Shown: one piece after another, positions 24,759 to 36,300 of the stretch | Layout of the letters: every line of letters starts with the position of its first letter | Position numbering within the stretch: position 1 is the first letter of the stretch | NCBI GenBank assembly: GCA_964247055.1 | Contig: OZ176053.1 | Span: 3,658,001 to 3,722,000, forward strand | Length of the DNA: 64,000 nucleotides | Origin: Paragordius varius | Taxonomy: Eukaryota; Nematomorpha | Direction of reading: 5' to 3' | Made by a program: the position numbers and the translations under genes | Notes under the pieces: model-generated | The model's input: only the letters and a program-made list of their open reading frames with translations | The model's database searches: none | Told to the model about the DNA's origin: nothing

Positions 24759-27700
24759 ATGGGAGATACGGAAAAAATTACCGATGAATATGGAGTCGGA
24801 TATGATAATTGTTCACTCGATAGCTATGAGGGAAATGGCTCACCCAATAGAGCCCGTTCAGACTTCAAATCGTTCTGCAAATCTATGCTTATGGGCATAG
24901 TAATGTCGGCATGTTTAGGGTTTTGTTTAATCTTACCCATTTTTTACCTGAGACTCGATCAACTTGAAGCCACACACGACTTCAAAGTCGACAAATTGGT
25001 GGATGAAATACGTAACAAGAAAGACGAAATGTACTATATTAATTCGGGATTGCTTCAATTAAAGGTAACGCCATATTTGTTGTACTAATTATTTTGGTAT
25101 TACTCTTACCTAATTAAATATTTGTTCAACTGATATAATACGATGATTTGGTAAATTCCTTTAGAATGATCTCGATACCATGGCTACCAACAAAGATAAA
25201 CAGGACGAAATCGAAAAAAAGTATATGGATCAAACTTATGTGGAATCCTTGACACGAAAAATCAATAAAGAACATGAAAGAATTATGCAGAGGTCCAAAA
25301 GATCATATCCTGGTGTCTATAGTACGGAAGCCCCATCCGCTCAACAAGGTATTATTACTTTTCATATTTACATCTAGAGTACTATTAACTTTTTGATTTA
25401 CACTAATATGCTATACCCTACTATTGTAATATTTGGTCAAAAAAATAAATATTTTCTGTGCCTAGATTGCTGTATTCAAGGCAGTCCTGGACCAAAAGGT
25501 CCCAAAGGTCGAGACGGACATCCCGGTCCTCCGGGAAGAATCGGTCCACCAGGGAGAGATGGAGACCCTGGAGATCCAGGAAACGATGGGGAAAACGGAC
25601 AAAACGGAGAACCGGTAGAATATTTGTAAATAAACTGAGGAAGGGTTTAGTGAATTTTAAGTTTTATGTAGTAGTATGAAAGAGCTCTTTTTATTGTATC
25701 CAACAATGAAATACAAAATTCAGTTATCAATTCATTTTAATATATGTTACGAAACACCCTTTTCCTTATTTAAATAGAATGGCCAAACATTTATTTAATT
25801 TTTTGGATAGGGTGACCCTGGAAACCCTGGTCCTAATGGACAACCAGGTCGCCCAGGCAGGGATGGACAGCCTGGATTTCCTGGCAGAGATGGCTCTCCA
25901 GGCCCGGACGGAAAACCCGGTCTTGATGGAGATGATGTAATTTGTGTTTTCATCCGCACGTTTTCTTAAAATTGGATGACAAATATTCAATATGATACTG
26001 TTTTTAAATTAAAAAGTTCTATAAAAAAATAATTTTCTTTAACTAATTATTTTCGCGTCATTTTAAGGCAAATGCAATTTCATTATAAATTTATTATAAA
26101 TAGGGACCACCAGGTATAGATGGTGCCCCCGGGAAGGATGGTGAAAAGGGTGAGCCTGGAACCCCGGGCCGTGATGGCAATGACGGTTTACCTGGCATTG
26201 ATGGAAGACCTGGAAGTCCTGGATTGCCAGTAATCTTGAAAAAAATATATTTAAAATTCAATTAAAACACTGAGCGGTATGCGGTATTACAGCATTGCGT
26301 TTTATAAATTAATATTCTAAGGATTTTTCATTTAATCTAAAAGTTTCTTTAAATTTAAGGGTGATCCCGGAGAAGCTGGAAGAGATGGCGTTCCTGGTCC
26401 CCCAGGAGATGATGGCTCCCCAGGTGTCGATGGGGCTCCTGGGAGCCCTGGTCCCGATGGAAAACCTGGTCAGGATGCAACTTCCCCGGTAATATTTTTA
26501 AATTGATTTGTCAGCTGAGAAATATTGATACTATTAGGCAAACATTTTAGCCATAGCGAAGCTATTTATAATTTAAACTTGATTCCACTTATGCTCTATA
26601 TGCATACTATTGATATGAAATTGCATATTGTATATTGTGCTAAAGGGACCGCCAGGAGATCCTGGATTCGCTGGAAAAGATGGAAGACCAGGATCCCCCG
26701 GAGCAGATGGTCGACCTGGACCAGATGGTTTGCCGGGATCTGACGGATTGCCAGGAGAACCAGGGGACGCGGTAAATTTGGATATACCTATTTTTTTTAA
26801 AAAAATATTAGCAAAATTATATTTGATATATTTACAGTTACAGAAAAAGTTCATAACTAAATGGCAAATATATTCTTAAAAATAATAGGGGAAAATATAT
26901 TTAATACATATATAATTATGTTTGAAATTATACCGAGAAGAAAGGTAAAAGATATATATTTTCTTAAAAAAGACAACAAAAATATTTAACCTTGATTTTT
27001 TCAAAAACTCATCCTTTTGTATATCAAACTCAATATATTTAAAAATTGTAAGTATACAGCTGGACTAATAAACATTAAGGTTTGTTATCTTTTAAAAAAT
27101 ATTTGTCGTTTAGTTTTATCGTTTTACTATATTTCAATTTTTACTGTAAATATGAATGTTTTATTTTAGGGAGATCCAGGAGAACCAGGGGAAGATGCTG
27201 ATCATGGCAGACTTGGAGTTCATGGAGAAAAGGGTAAAGATGGACGACCCGGGAACCCTGGGCAAGATGGTAACCCTGGAAGAGATGGAATACCGGTAAG
27301 TCAGTAAACGTATACTAATAATTATTGTCAAAGCTTTTCTCCTTTCGCAGATGCTCTATTGATTAGGCTAATTAAATATTTCCTTTCAAGTTGGTAATGC
27401 TACTTATGCATTCTAGTATATGTTGTTTTGGTCAATGTTTTATTATATGCCTAAATTTACATGTTTTATTAAATTCAAAAAAAAATTAGTAATAGGTAGG
27501 CAATCAGACACCCTATTGTTTAATCTTATAAAACTACGAATATTGTGTTGACAAATATTGAATAATAAAATAAAAACTTATCTTCTCACACTATATTATT
27601 ATGTTTTATCAGGGAAGACCCGGAGAACCTGGTAGAGATGGTAAAGACGGATCTCCCGGAGATCCAGGACGTGATGGATTTGATGGTTTACCCGGACGCC

Positions 27701-29872
27701 CTGGTAGAGATGGCAGACCTGGAAACGATGGGCCAAAAGTATGAAACATTTTAAATCTGATTAGTTCATTTCATTTATAATGTTTAGATATGATAAAAGC
27801 AATTTCCTCATGCTAAAATTAAACTATTTGTTTAGGGTCCGCCTGGGTCCCCAGGAATTGATGGTACACCTGGTAAACCAGGTATTGACGGGAAAGATGG
27901 TGTGGCTGGTATTCCTGGGACCCCTGGAAAAGATGGACAACCAAATTTTACGCCTGGACCACCGGTATGTTCATTAAAAATAAGCTTTATACCAAAATAT
28001 TCCAACTTACATATATCATGTTTTATTTTTTACAAAGTTTATATCTGATATTACAAATATATAAATTTGAAAAATCCCATATAGGGTATTCAAGGCCAGC
28101 CCGGATTCCCAGGTCTTCCGGGAGAAGATGGGCGGCCAGGAGAACTAGGAGAGGCTGGAGACGCGGGCGAAAAAGGATTTTCTGGGCCACCTGGCATCGA
28201 TGGAGCCCCCGGATCACCTGGTCAGGACGGTGAGCCTGGAAACCGAGGTCCAACTGGTGTCAAAGGTCACCCAGGGCGATCTGGAGAAGATGGTATATAA
28301 TTTTTTTTTCGATATCATTAACGTTTTTTTTATTACCAAATTTTTTTTTGAAAATATATATAAACTGACATTTATAACTAATATCGAATATCAGGGAGCT
28401 TTACACCTTATTTTATTACCACAAATATCGGCTATTTTATTTACCATAAACGTGTGCTATAGAAAATAAGTTTAAAACTGGTGGTTAATTTACATTTTAT
28501 TTTGTTTTAGGACCACCAGGGCAACAAGGTCCACAAGGACATCAAGGTCCGCAAGGGCCCGAAGGTGAACAAGGTGCCTCTGGACCTCCAGGGAATCCTG
28601 GTGAGCCTGGAAAGCCTGGTAATGCCGGTGTCTGTCAAGAGATAACTTGCCAAGGTATTTACAGCAAATTTTCTGAAATTAATTAACAATCATAGTCAAA
28701 GTTTTAATTAAATTCTACTAGTCTTTATTCGGATTAGGGTTGAAGCGGAACCATTTTTTTAAAAGAAAACCGCATTTTCAAACGCTTCCAAAATATGTTT
28801 GTTTCTAATTTTCATACAAATTAATCTTATATTTTGATAATAATTTTTAATTTATATGAATATTAATATTCAAAGAAAAAAACATAAAATAATTTGCATT
28901 TTTGCAGTGTATTTAAATAAGGTTATGTGTTAATATAATAATGGGAAAACTAGAACAATTTTACCAAACATTGGATCCCAAAAAAAGTTTGGTTTTTATA
29001 AAGAATTTAGTAGAACCGGAACCATACCAAAGACAAAATTACAATTTTGGTCTCATTCCTTGGTTTACAATGGACATCTTGTAAAAATATTTGAAAAATA
29101 GGATTGTATACTAGCCTTTGTATTTATCTCATTAGTTATGGTAACAAAATTTCGGCACATTTTTGTATATATTCGGTTAAATGTCTTTGACAAAATTTAA
29201 TATATGTACTCTGAAAAAGAATCCTCGGATTTTATTTTCGAGTGTTTCTGAATTTACATTTTTTCAATTTATATTTATATGGTCTAATAAATAACAGCTC
29301 AAGCCGTAACAAACGAATGTAGTGGTATCGTTTTCACTCGATGGGGACAAACAACTTGTCCATCAAATGCCATTATTGTGTACTCGGGTAAGGTTGTTGG
29401 TGGAAGTAACAAAGATACTGGAGGCGGTTTTAATTACTTATGTCTCCCCAATCGTATTCAGGGCAATAACTTTGGTATAACCGGTCGAACCGTTTCCAAA
29501 ATCTATGGTGCTCAATTCCATTTCTATCCTCAGGGCGGTCCGTTTGCCAGTACGGCTGCAGATTTACATTTGGCGGCTTGTTCGGTGTGTTTAAGGCGTG
29601 GCCATTGTGTTTTCGTTATGTTAGCAGCTTTGACCCAATGTCCCCCGGGTTGGTTGGAGGAATACAAGGGCTACCTCATGTCCATAGACAATGAAAAGGC
29701 CCGAGCCGAATATATTTGTGTGGATGAAACTCCTGAAGGATTTGACATTGGAGGTGAACAACACTACCATGGCGCATCAGGATTGTGGCCAGTTGAATCC
29801 AAGTGTGGAATTCTCCCTTGCAATACTTACTATGATGGTCGTGAACTTCCTTGCATAGTTTGCAGTCGTTAA
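24759..29872 (+). CDS. Transmembrane collagen with C-terminal short-chain (spongin-type) collagen domain
   Basis: Thirteen exons: 24759-25064, 25165-25348, 25466-25614, 25811-25936, 26104-26229, 26360-26488, 26646-26771, 27170-27295, 27613-27738, 27836-27964, 28085-28292, 28511-28654, 29298-29872. They total 2,454 nt in frame, giving 817 residues. Residues 1-42 are a polar cytoplasmic tail and about 43-64 a membrane anchor ([19 protein letters not shown]). A charged helical stalk follows, with a furin-type site QRSKR at 144-148. Two adjacent cysteines (about 165-166) precede a Gly-X-Y region to about residue 618. Residues 627-817 form a domain with 12 cysteines ([45 protein letters not shown]) of the family seen in sponge short-chain collagens. 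The anchor and furin site suggest a type II membrane precursor shed into cuticle or extracellular matrix. AATAAA at 29903-29908 fits its polyadenylation signal. Confidence 0.92.
26832..27155. mobile_element. Decayed tttacagtaaaa-family MITE in a collagen intron
   Basis: The right arm (aaaaaatatttgtcg ... ttgttatctttt ... caatttttactgtaaat) resembles the right arm of the MITE at 6528-6826. The left boundary near tttacagttacag is weaker. It explains why intron 26772-27169 is longer than its neighbours. Confidence 0.45.
28735..29040. repeat. Dispersed repeat with GGAACC motifs
   Basis: The collagen intron 28655-29297 carries gttgaagcggaaccat near 28740 and tagaaccggaaccatacc near 29010. Similar GGTTCCGGTTCC text occurs near 53675-53735, and degenerate forms near 54810 and 57340-57500. 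This looks like a family of dispersed repeats; boundaries and class are unknown. Confidence 0.35.
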
Positions 29873-30424
29873 TCCGTCAATCTTTAACATTACTATTTTT
29901 TAAATAAACTATAAAGCCAAACTTAGTTTTAATTTTTGCATTTCATCATTGTTTTGAGATTGCATAATTGCAACAATATTTTATATTTTTAAAATAGAAA
30001 ATAAATGATTTAATTTTTATCGTATATAAGATGACTAACTATTTATTTTGTGGTGCTTATCGAATGCATTAGCAATGCGATTTATATTTTTTTATTGGAC
30101 ATCAAACAAATTTAGGCTTTAAGACGACTCTAACATTCCAAATTTAACGTTAGCACATAAAAAATTAATTAAACAATAAAGCAACGCTAGTTTTAGTATT
30201 ATTAATAAATAAGGTGCTGGATTTAGGTCAAAAATATAGCGTATCTAATGTTCCTATTAGTGGAGTGAATCGCAAGGGCTTTCGGAATATAAAAAAATTG
30301 GATTTCATTTCCATATAAGAAAATAAACTCCAAAAACTGATTTTAAGCGCCTAGTTATATTTAAAGATTTTTTATTTTAAAATTTTTATTCATAAAAATT
30401 GCTAATTATGCAAATAGTTTATAG

Positions 30425-30570
30425 CAGTGGTAGTACTCACCAAAAAAAGGCCGCAAAGAATATTTATCTTGTGTCAAGGGCCGAGCACCATGATCGATCA
30501 ATATTTCATAGCTGTTTTACACATGCCTATATTTAACCTCATAAATAGAAATACAAAAATAATTTAGGGC
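30425..30570. mobile_element. Truncated hAT-like element related to 53441-53654
   Basis: The text cagtggtagtactcaccaaa, then ggccgcaaagaatattta and atatttcatagctgtt, runs parallel to the better preserved copy at 53441. The right end is lost or unrecognisable. Confidence 0.5.
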
Positions 30571-30819
30571 TATAAATTAAGATAGTGTTTAGATAACATT
30601 AGAAGAATGATTCATAGCCTCAAATAACATCATTTAGAGTTCATATCATTAATAATCCCGCCCTAACTAAGCTATTTCTATGATAAAAGTTAAATCAGGC
30701 AGGCTACAAAATTATACTAATATATTTTGTTGATATAAATCTAACACATGAACGTTGCAATACATTTAACAATCCTTATGGTTTAAAGGCCCCAAATTAA
30801 GGCTAATAAAAAAACGCCT

Positions 30820-31880
30820 GACCTTAATTTTCTTGTTAGGGGTATTCAAGCTTTTAATGAGCTCGTATGGCTTCATAATTTTTCTGTAAATTAGCTCCAA
30901 AACACAATTTCTATATAGTGGCACAGTTTTTGGCGGGTAGCTTCTTGCTCAGCGGCACGTATAAAAAAGCATTGGGCAAAATTTTTGCCTTTATATGGGG
31001 TATGGTGGCGCGTTTTTCAGGGCGTAAAACTTTACTTAGCGGCTCATTAAAATAACCCCTTATACTAAAATATTTGTTTTTTAAGGGGTAATAAATATTT
31101 TAGGTCCTTAGTGAACTCACATAGTCGCATAGGTTTTCTGTAATTTGTCTCCAAGTCATGTTGTATCGATATGCTGACGCAGTTTTACGCGGGTAGCCCC
31201 CTAATCAGAGGCCAATAAAATGACGTTCGATTAAAATTGTCTTTATAGGGGAATACCTAGAATCATCATTCATTCCATATGTTCTTAATAGTTTTTGGAA
31301 GAATGGCTACAAAACAAAATAATAGTTTAATGATAGCGCATTTTTTAGGGCGTAAAGGGCCTAATTAAAGGTTAAAAAACCCCTCGACTTAAATTTTTAC
31401 CTTTTTACGAGTAATATTTCGGGCCCTTATTGAACTTATATGGCCGTTTTCTGAAAATTAACTCCAGAGGCACGAAATTTCGATATGACGCGGCAGTTTT
31501 TAGCGGGATCTGTTTACCCAGCAGCCAATATAAAAAACGCACGACTTTTTTCCTTTTAAGAGGAAATACCTGGAATCCTCATTAAATTTTTACGGTCTCA
31601 TACCTTGGGCGAAAAATAGATTTAAAAAATTTTTGTGGTCTTAGTTTTTTTAAAAAAATGGCATTTACGGGGGGAGCGGGTAAAAAGAGGGCCTAAAAAA
31701 GCGCGACTACGTTCGGCGCAATCAAAAAAAAGTAAAAAAAAAATCATATTTGAAATCAAATGATCCAACACGTTTCCCGGAAAATTGTCTCAAAGACACA
31801 ATTTTTGTGGACTAATGTTTTCAGGGGCCTGAACTGGGGGCCTAATTCAAAAAAGGGCGAAGCTATTGTCGGGCATTCAT
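30820..31880. repeat. Degenerate tandem repeat array, ~150-bp unit
   Basis: A block like gcgcagtttttagcgggtag, followed by an agnggccaataaaa-type block, recurs near 30935, 31010, 31170, 31336 and 31486, with weaker traces near 31670 and 31830. A ctgtaaattagctcc-type block recurs at about 30883, 31138 and 31452. Copies have diverged strongly, so the unit length is a by-eye estimate. Confidence 0.6.
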
Positions 31881-33556
31881 TGATAATATTTTTCTAAACA
31901 TTTGGATTTGAATGATACCGGTTTTCCTGAAACAGATCACAAAGCCAGAATTTTCCTTTTTTATAAATATATAGAATAATATCGTTAAGCATGAAAATTG
32001 GTACCGTTCGAAACTTAGATTTATTCGAGGTTTTTATACCCCCTGGGCAACACAAAAAATATGTCATGTAAAATTGCAAAAAAACCTCATCTAAATTTTT
32101 AGCCGTCAAATATTTTTTTATATCATTCGCTAAAATACTGCGGTATATTAAAGTTAAGTAACTTTATAATGCTTTTGATTATATTTTGGCATTATTTCAA
32201 ACATTATTTACAAGCTAATTGATTTAGGATCTAAGAGCCATTTTTAATATTTAGCCTTTCACTTAAAAAACTGCAAAGAACAGCATTTAAATTTGATTTC
32301 AATATAAAATTATAATTGTGATTATTATGTAGCAACAATATCTTTCAAAATTAAACTCTTTAAACTCAAAACTCTGTGACAAAAAAACACTCCATTAGGT
32401 ATTCATCAATGAACTTAGAAGATGAGAGCATTGAACGAGACGTTTCCCATCAAATTGTTTAAAATTTATATTTTACAGAAGGGGAAAACAGAAGAAGCTG
32501 CTGTTTTATATGCAAGTTAGTCGATACTCGATCATTCCAGTTTTAGAACAATAGGATTTTATTGGAAAAAACTGTCTTAAGCTACTTCATCTTATATTAG
32601 AAATAAAGGGCCTAACACATGGTGAAAATTGGTGAAAATTTAGATAAAACAGCTATATAGCTAAGAGGCAAAAAATTATATCAAGAACTATGCAAAATTC
32701 CGATGGCAATGCAACATAGACAAATTATTGTAAATTAAAATAATTATAGAATCAGCTTGCCTCGTAAAATTACATATTCTATGACATGAAATGCCCTAAT
32801 AAGGAGGTGTAAGATTTAGGTATTTTGTATTTAAGTAATAAGTTATTTAAAGATTTTTATATGTTTTATTATATTCATATGTGATATAATGTAAAATTAC
32901 AAATCTAATATTTTTTTGATGTTAAATTGGTTAACTATCTTTTTCAAGTCTCACATAGTATTAAATTATTGGGTGTACATTTTCATAGGCAAAAACCAAT
33001 AAATAATAAGTATGGGAAAGGTAAAAAGTAGTACAACATTTTATATTTACTTAGTACCTACGTAAAAGTTGTATTAATAGTATGGAATAGATAGTATGGT
33101 GTGTGTGATTTATTGTGGTGCTATATATTATTATGACATAGATACTTTGTGAATTTGGACGAACGTCATAGAACCCCCTTTTAATACCTATATTTTATGA
33201 TGTGTGGTTTGATGGGGGAAGGTGGAATCAATCTTAATTATTTTTTAAAATAAAAATTCCAAACATACTGCCTACACCATATTGATGGACCCATCATAGT
33301 CATATCTTAGCAATTAAAAACTTATGTGGCTAAAACTTATTTATTCCAAATTTAATGTGGATTTCCAAAGAAAATGAACGCAAATCAAAGCAAATTCGAT
33401 ATGCATTATGACGAAAGAAATATGATAATTAGTTTTTACCAAATGGACAAAGAGATGTATCTTATACAATTAATAAAATTTTAATTAATAAATGATAGAG
33501 TACCACCTATTATTCTCGTGGAGAACTTCATATAAATAATGCATGTTCCCAGGGTA

Positions 33557-33562
33557 TATAAA
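33557..33562 (+). promoter_or_regulatory. TATA box of the GPCR gene
   Basis: TATAAA in the context gggtatataaagg lies 50 bp before the ATG at 33607. At the usual 25-30 bp spacing the transcript would start around 33585-33590, giving a short 5' UTR without an intron. Confidence 0.5.
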
Positions 33563-33606
33563 GGAATGAATCCTCTTTATAAAAAAAAGTATAAAAAATT
33601 TGAACG

Positions 33607-35031
33607 ATGAATTTCTTTGAAATTTATATTCTGCCAATTTTCATATTCTTAGGAATTTTGGGCAACTTATGTTATTTCATATGTACGTTAAAAATTCGGA
33701 AAAGACCTCACTTTTACATTTACATATATTGTATCATGATTGCGGATATGTTATCCATATTTCATCTAATATGTTGGCCCCTAACCTTTTTTCGCGTAGG
33801 GAACCGAGTTATGCATTACAAATTTTATCTCATTTACATTGGCAAAATACAACCGTGGTTTATGGAACTGAGTGCAGCTTCTGTCAATTGGACCACTGCA
33901 GTGCTGAGCGTGGATCGTTGGTTTGCCATAAGCAAACCCCATCTGTATCAACAATGGTACAGAAAAGATAAGATTGTTAAAATATGTATCGGGATTGTGG
34001 TTGTCAACATGTTGATTGCCATTCCATATTCACAAATAAGAGAGCTTGATTCCTCCTCCATCACTAACGATTTCGGGGCAAAAGAAATGAAGGCGCGGAG
34101 ATTCCTAGATTTTATCACCCAAAAAGATTTGATACATAATAGTGTGAGTAAATCTACGCCTTTAGTTTACCCGGTATGGCCAACTGTTACACACCCAAGC
34201 GTTGGGACTAAAACAAAATTAGAAACATTAGTTAGCCACTCAAAGGAATTGGAGATAATTTTAGCCATTGAAGAATTAGATAAATTTAGCAAGTACTATG
34301 ATACCATCATAGTTACTATTAATTACTTGATTCCCATCTTAATGTGTATCGTCTGTAATATACTTATTGTTTACCCACCTATAAATGACAAATTATTTAA
34401 TATGTTTGAAACGATTCAATCAAAACAGCCCAATAAGATTATGGACACTCAAACAACTCCGGCGATTGCTGTAACAAAATCATCCAGGTTATGTCCCTTG
34501 ATGAAATTTAATTTGGGTGCAAAACAATTTATGCAAAAGCTTAACCAAAAAATTAGTTGTACCAATGATTGTGAAATATTTTTTTGTGAAATGTGTCAAA
34601 TGCCAACTACGAACCCACCAACAGCCCATATAAATCAATGTAATAATGATTCAAATTTGACCATAAATGCAATGAGTCAAAATAACAAATGTTTTAATGA
34701 AAAAAATGCGTTAACTAGCGTTGGATCCGCGCGATACAGGAGTCGAATGATTAAGCGCCGAATAAAAAGTTTAATAACTGCTCAAAGCATTCACATTTTT
34801 CTAACCAATATGCCTTTCATTATATTCGTTTACTTTACTGGATATTTTTACTGCTCTGACGCCCGTTCTAAATACTGGTTAGCTCAGCTCGTGGTCCATC
34901 ATTTGAAACACATGAATCCCTTGCTTGGTGTTTATGTTAACTTTTTATTTGATAAAAATGTGAGATTTATATTAAATCATATTAGGTTTCATCGTATAAT
35001 ACCACAACATCATACTTGTGAAACGGCATAA
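33607..35031 (+). CDS. Rhodopsin-class (class A) G-protein-coupled receptor, probable peptide-type orphan
   Basis: This is a single-exon frame of 474 residues with seven predicted membrane segments. TM1 is at about 5-27 with the GN motif, TM2 at 36-62 with the conserved Asp (IADML), and TM3 at 82-110 ending in VDRWFAISKP, a DRY variant. TM4 is at 123-142, TM5 at 235-260, TM6 at 385-405 and TM7 at 420-445 with NPLLGVY in place of NPxxY. The TM4-TM5 loop is about 90 residues long, and the third intracellular loop is about 120 residues with a Cys cluster. I see neither the usual Cys at the start of TM3 nor a partner Cys in the second extracellular loop, nor the TM6 CWxP motif. The overall look is closest to invertebrate neuropeptide (FMRFamide-like) receptors, but the ligand is unknown. 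AATAAA at 35085-35090 fits polyadenylation. Confidence 0.88.
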   Translation: MNFFEIYILPIFIFLGILGNLCYFICTLKIRKRPHFYIYIYCIMIADMLSIFHLICWPLTFFRVGNRVMHYKFYLIYIGKIQPWFMELSAASVNWTTAVLSVDRWFAISKPHLYQQWYRKDKIVKICIGIVVVNMLIAIPYSQIRELDSSSITNDFGAKEMKARRFLDFITQKDLIHNSVSKSTPLVYPVWPTVTHPSVGTKTKLETLVSHSKELEIILAIEELDKFSKYYDTIIVTINYLIPILMCIVCNILIVYPPINDKLFNMFETIQSKQPNKIMDTQTTPAIAVTKSSRLCPLMKFNLGAKQFMQKLNQKISCTNDCEIFFCEMCQMPTTNPPTAHINQCNNDSNLTINAMSQNNKCFNEKNALTSVGSARYRSRMIKRRIKSLITAQSIHIFLTNMPFIIFVYFTGYFYCSDARSKYWLAQLVVHHLKHMNPLLGVYVNFLFDKNVRFILNHIRFHRIIPQHHTCETA

Positions 35032-35159
35032 TGTGTTAAATCAAAAAAGTGATGTTCATAAACTATCCGGCATTTTCGTTTGCTAATAAATATATAATTA
35101 TTCTATAAAATAATATGAGACAAATGGATAATGTTGGGCTTTAAGACATAAGGTCCATT

Positions 35160-36300
35160 TGAATTCAAAAGTCAGAAATTTTATCAGTTTATAAATGCCC
35201 CAATTATAGTGGACGCTATGACGACCTAGGTTAGGCCCCGCCCCGTGAACTAATGGTTTTTCCAAAAAAGAGCGATCCCCAAAGCTTTTTCTATAATTAC
35301 ACGGAAAATATATAGGAACCCATTCGATTACAATAAATAAAGTTTTTATATTTGCAAAGAATGCGCCGAACCTAGTCGGTTCACTTTTTTAATATAACCC
35401 TATATTTGGCCGCTTTACCCGTAAAATGTTAAAAAAGATATGTTTTGACAACAAATTTTCGCACAAATTATGCTACTATATAAAATCAGTGTTGAAGGTA
35501 TTCTCAGCATAAAGAAAATTTCGGCCTAGTCCTTTTTTAATGAGCCGTTGGGTATGGATCCACCTTCTGTCACGCCACCATACAAGAATAAGACAGCTTT
35601 CCAAATTTTCTGAAAACCCATGATACCATATGGGTTCAACAATGCTCTTTCCAGCATAAAGGCAAAATTTTGTTTGCTGTAACCGCTGGGTAGAGCTCTT
35701 CCCTCTAATGTGCCATAATGCAAAAATAACGTGGCTTTTAAACAATTTTTTGCCAAGTTATGAGACTATAACCAATCAAAAGTGGTCTTAGGTTTTATTA
35801 CTATAAAGGCATATATTTTGCTTAGCGTTTTTTAGAAGCTGAGTAGAGTTTGAGCCTCCGTAAAATGCGACATTAGAAAAAAGTAACCTGGCTTTAAAGC
35901 TAAATTTCAAAGTGGAATTTTCCGCATTAAGGCAAAAATTGTCCAAAAGACGATAAGGATTCAATACCTCTAAGTATTTTGTTTCAAGGCAAAATGATAT
36001 CTTTTTTAAGTTAATCTGGGTACATCCTAACCCTTTTTTATAAGACACCTTAAAAAATACCATGGCCTTTAAACTTTTCTAAAAACCTAATATAAATAAT
36101 TGTTTTAGATATTTCCCGTAAAATAAAAAAAAATTGGCCAACATATTTTTATAAATTAGGGTGGATCTCACCCTATGTAAATTATCTCTCCATATAAGAA
36201 ACATTTCTTTGTAGTTTCATACCATATAAATTCGATATCTTATAGGGTTTTCCTTATAAATTAATCTCGTTAAAGCCACTCTTTTTGATTACCAGGATTT
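35160..36300. repeat. Degenerate ~150-bp tandem repeat, opposite orientation to the 31-kb array
   Basis: Unit starts such as cagcataaag recur near 35504 and 35653, then tataaaggc near 35801 and gcattaaggc near 35925, spaced about 149, 148 and 124 bp. Read as reverse complement, the 31-kb units align with these (for example ctgctgggtaaacagatccc against ccgctgggtagagctcttcc). A related stretch recurs near 36740-36855. Two open frames on the - strand here (35476-35745, 35788-36063) are products of this repeat. Confidence 0.6.

Larger units (their letters stand above)
29873..33606. other. Intergenic, repeat-rich; no gene recognised
   Basis: It begins with the collagen 3' UTR, then a truncated hAT-like element near 30425-30570 and a degenerate tandem repeat at about 30820-31880. 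The remainder to the GPCR promoter is AT-rich without recognisable coding sequence. Confidence 0.55.

Noticed and set aside
35476-36063. Two open frames of 89 and 91 codons on the - strand.
   Set aside because: Both lie in the ~150-bp tandem repeat and share its periodicity; no known domain.
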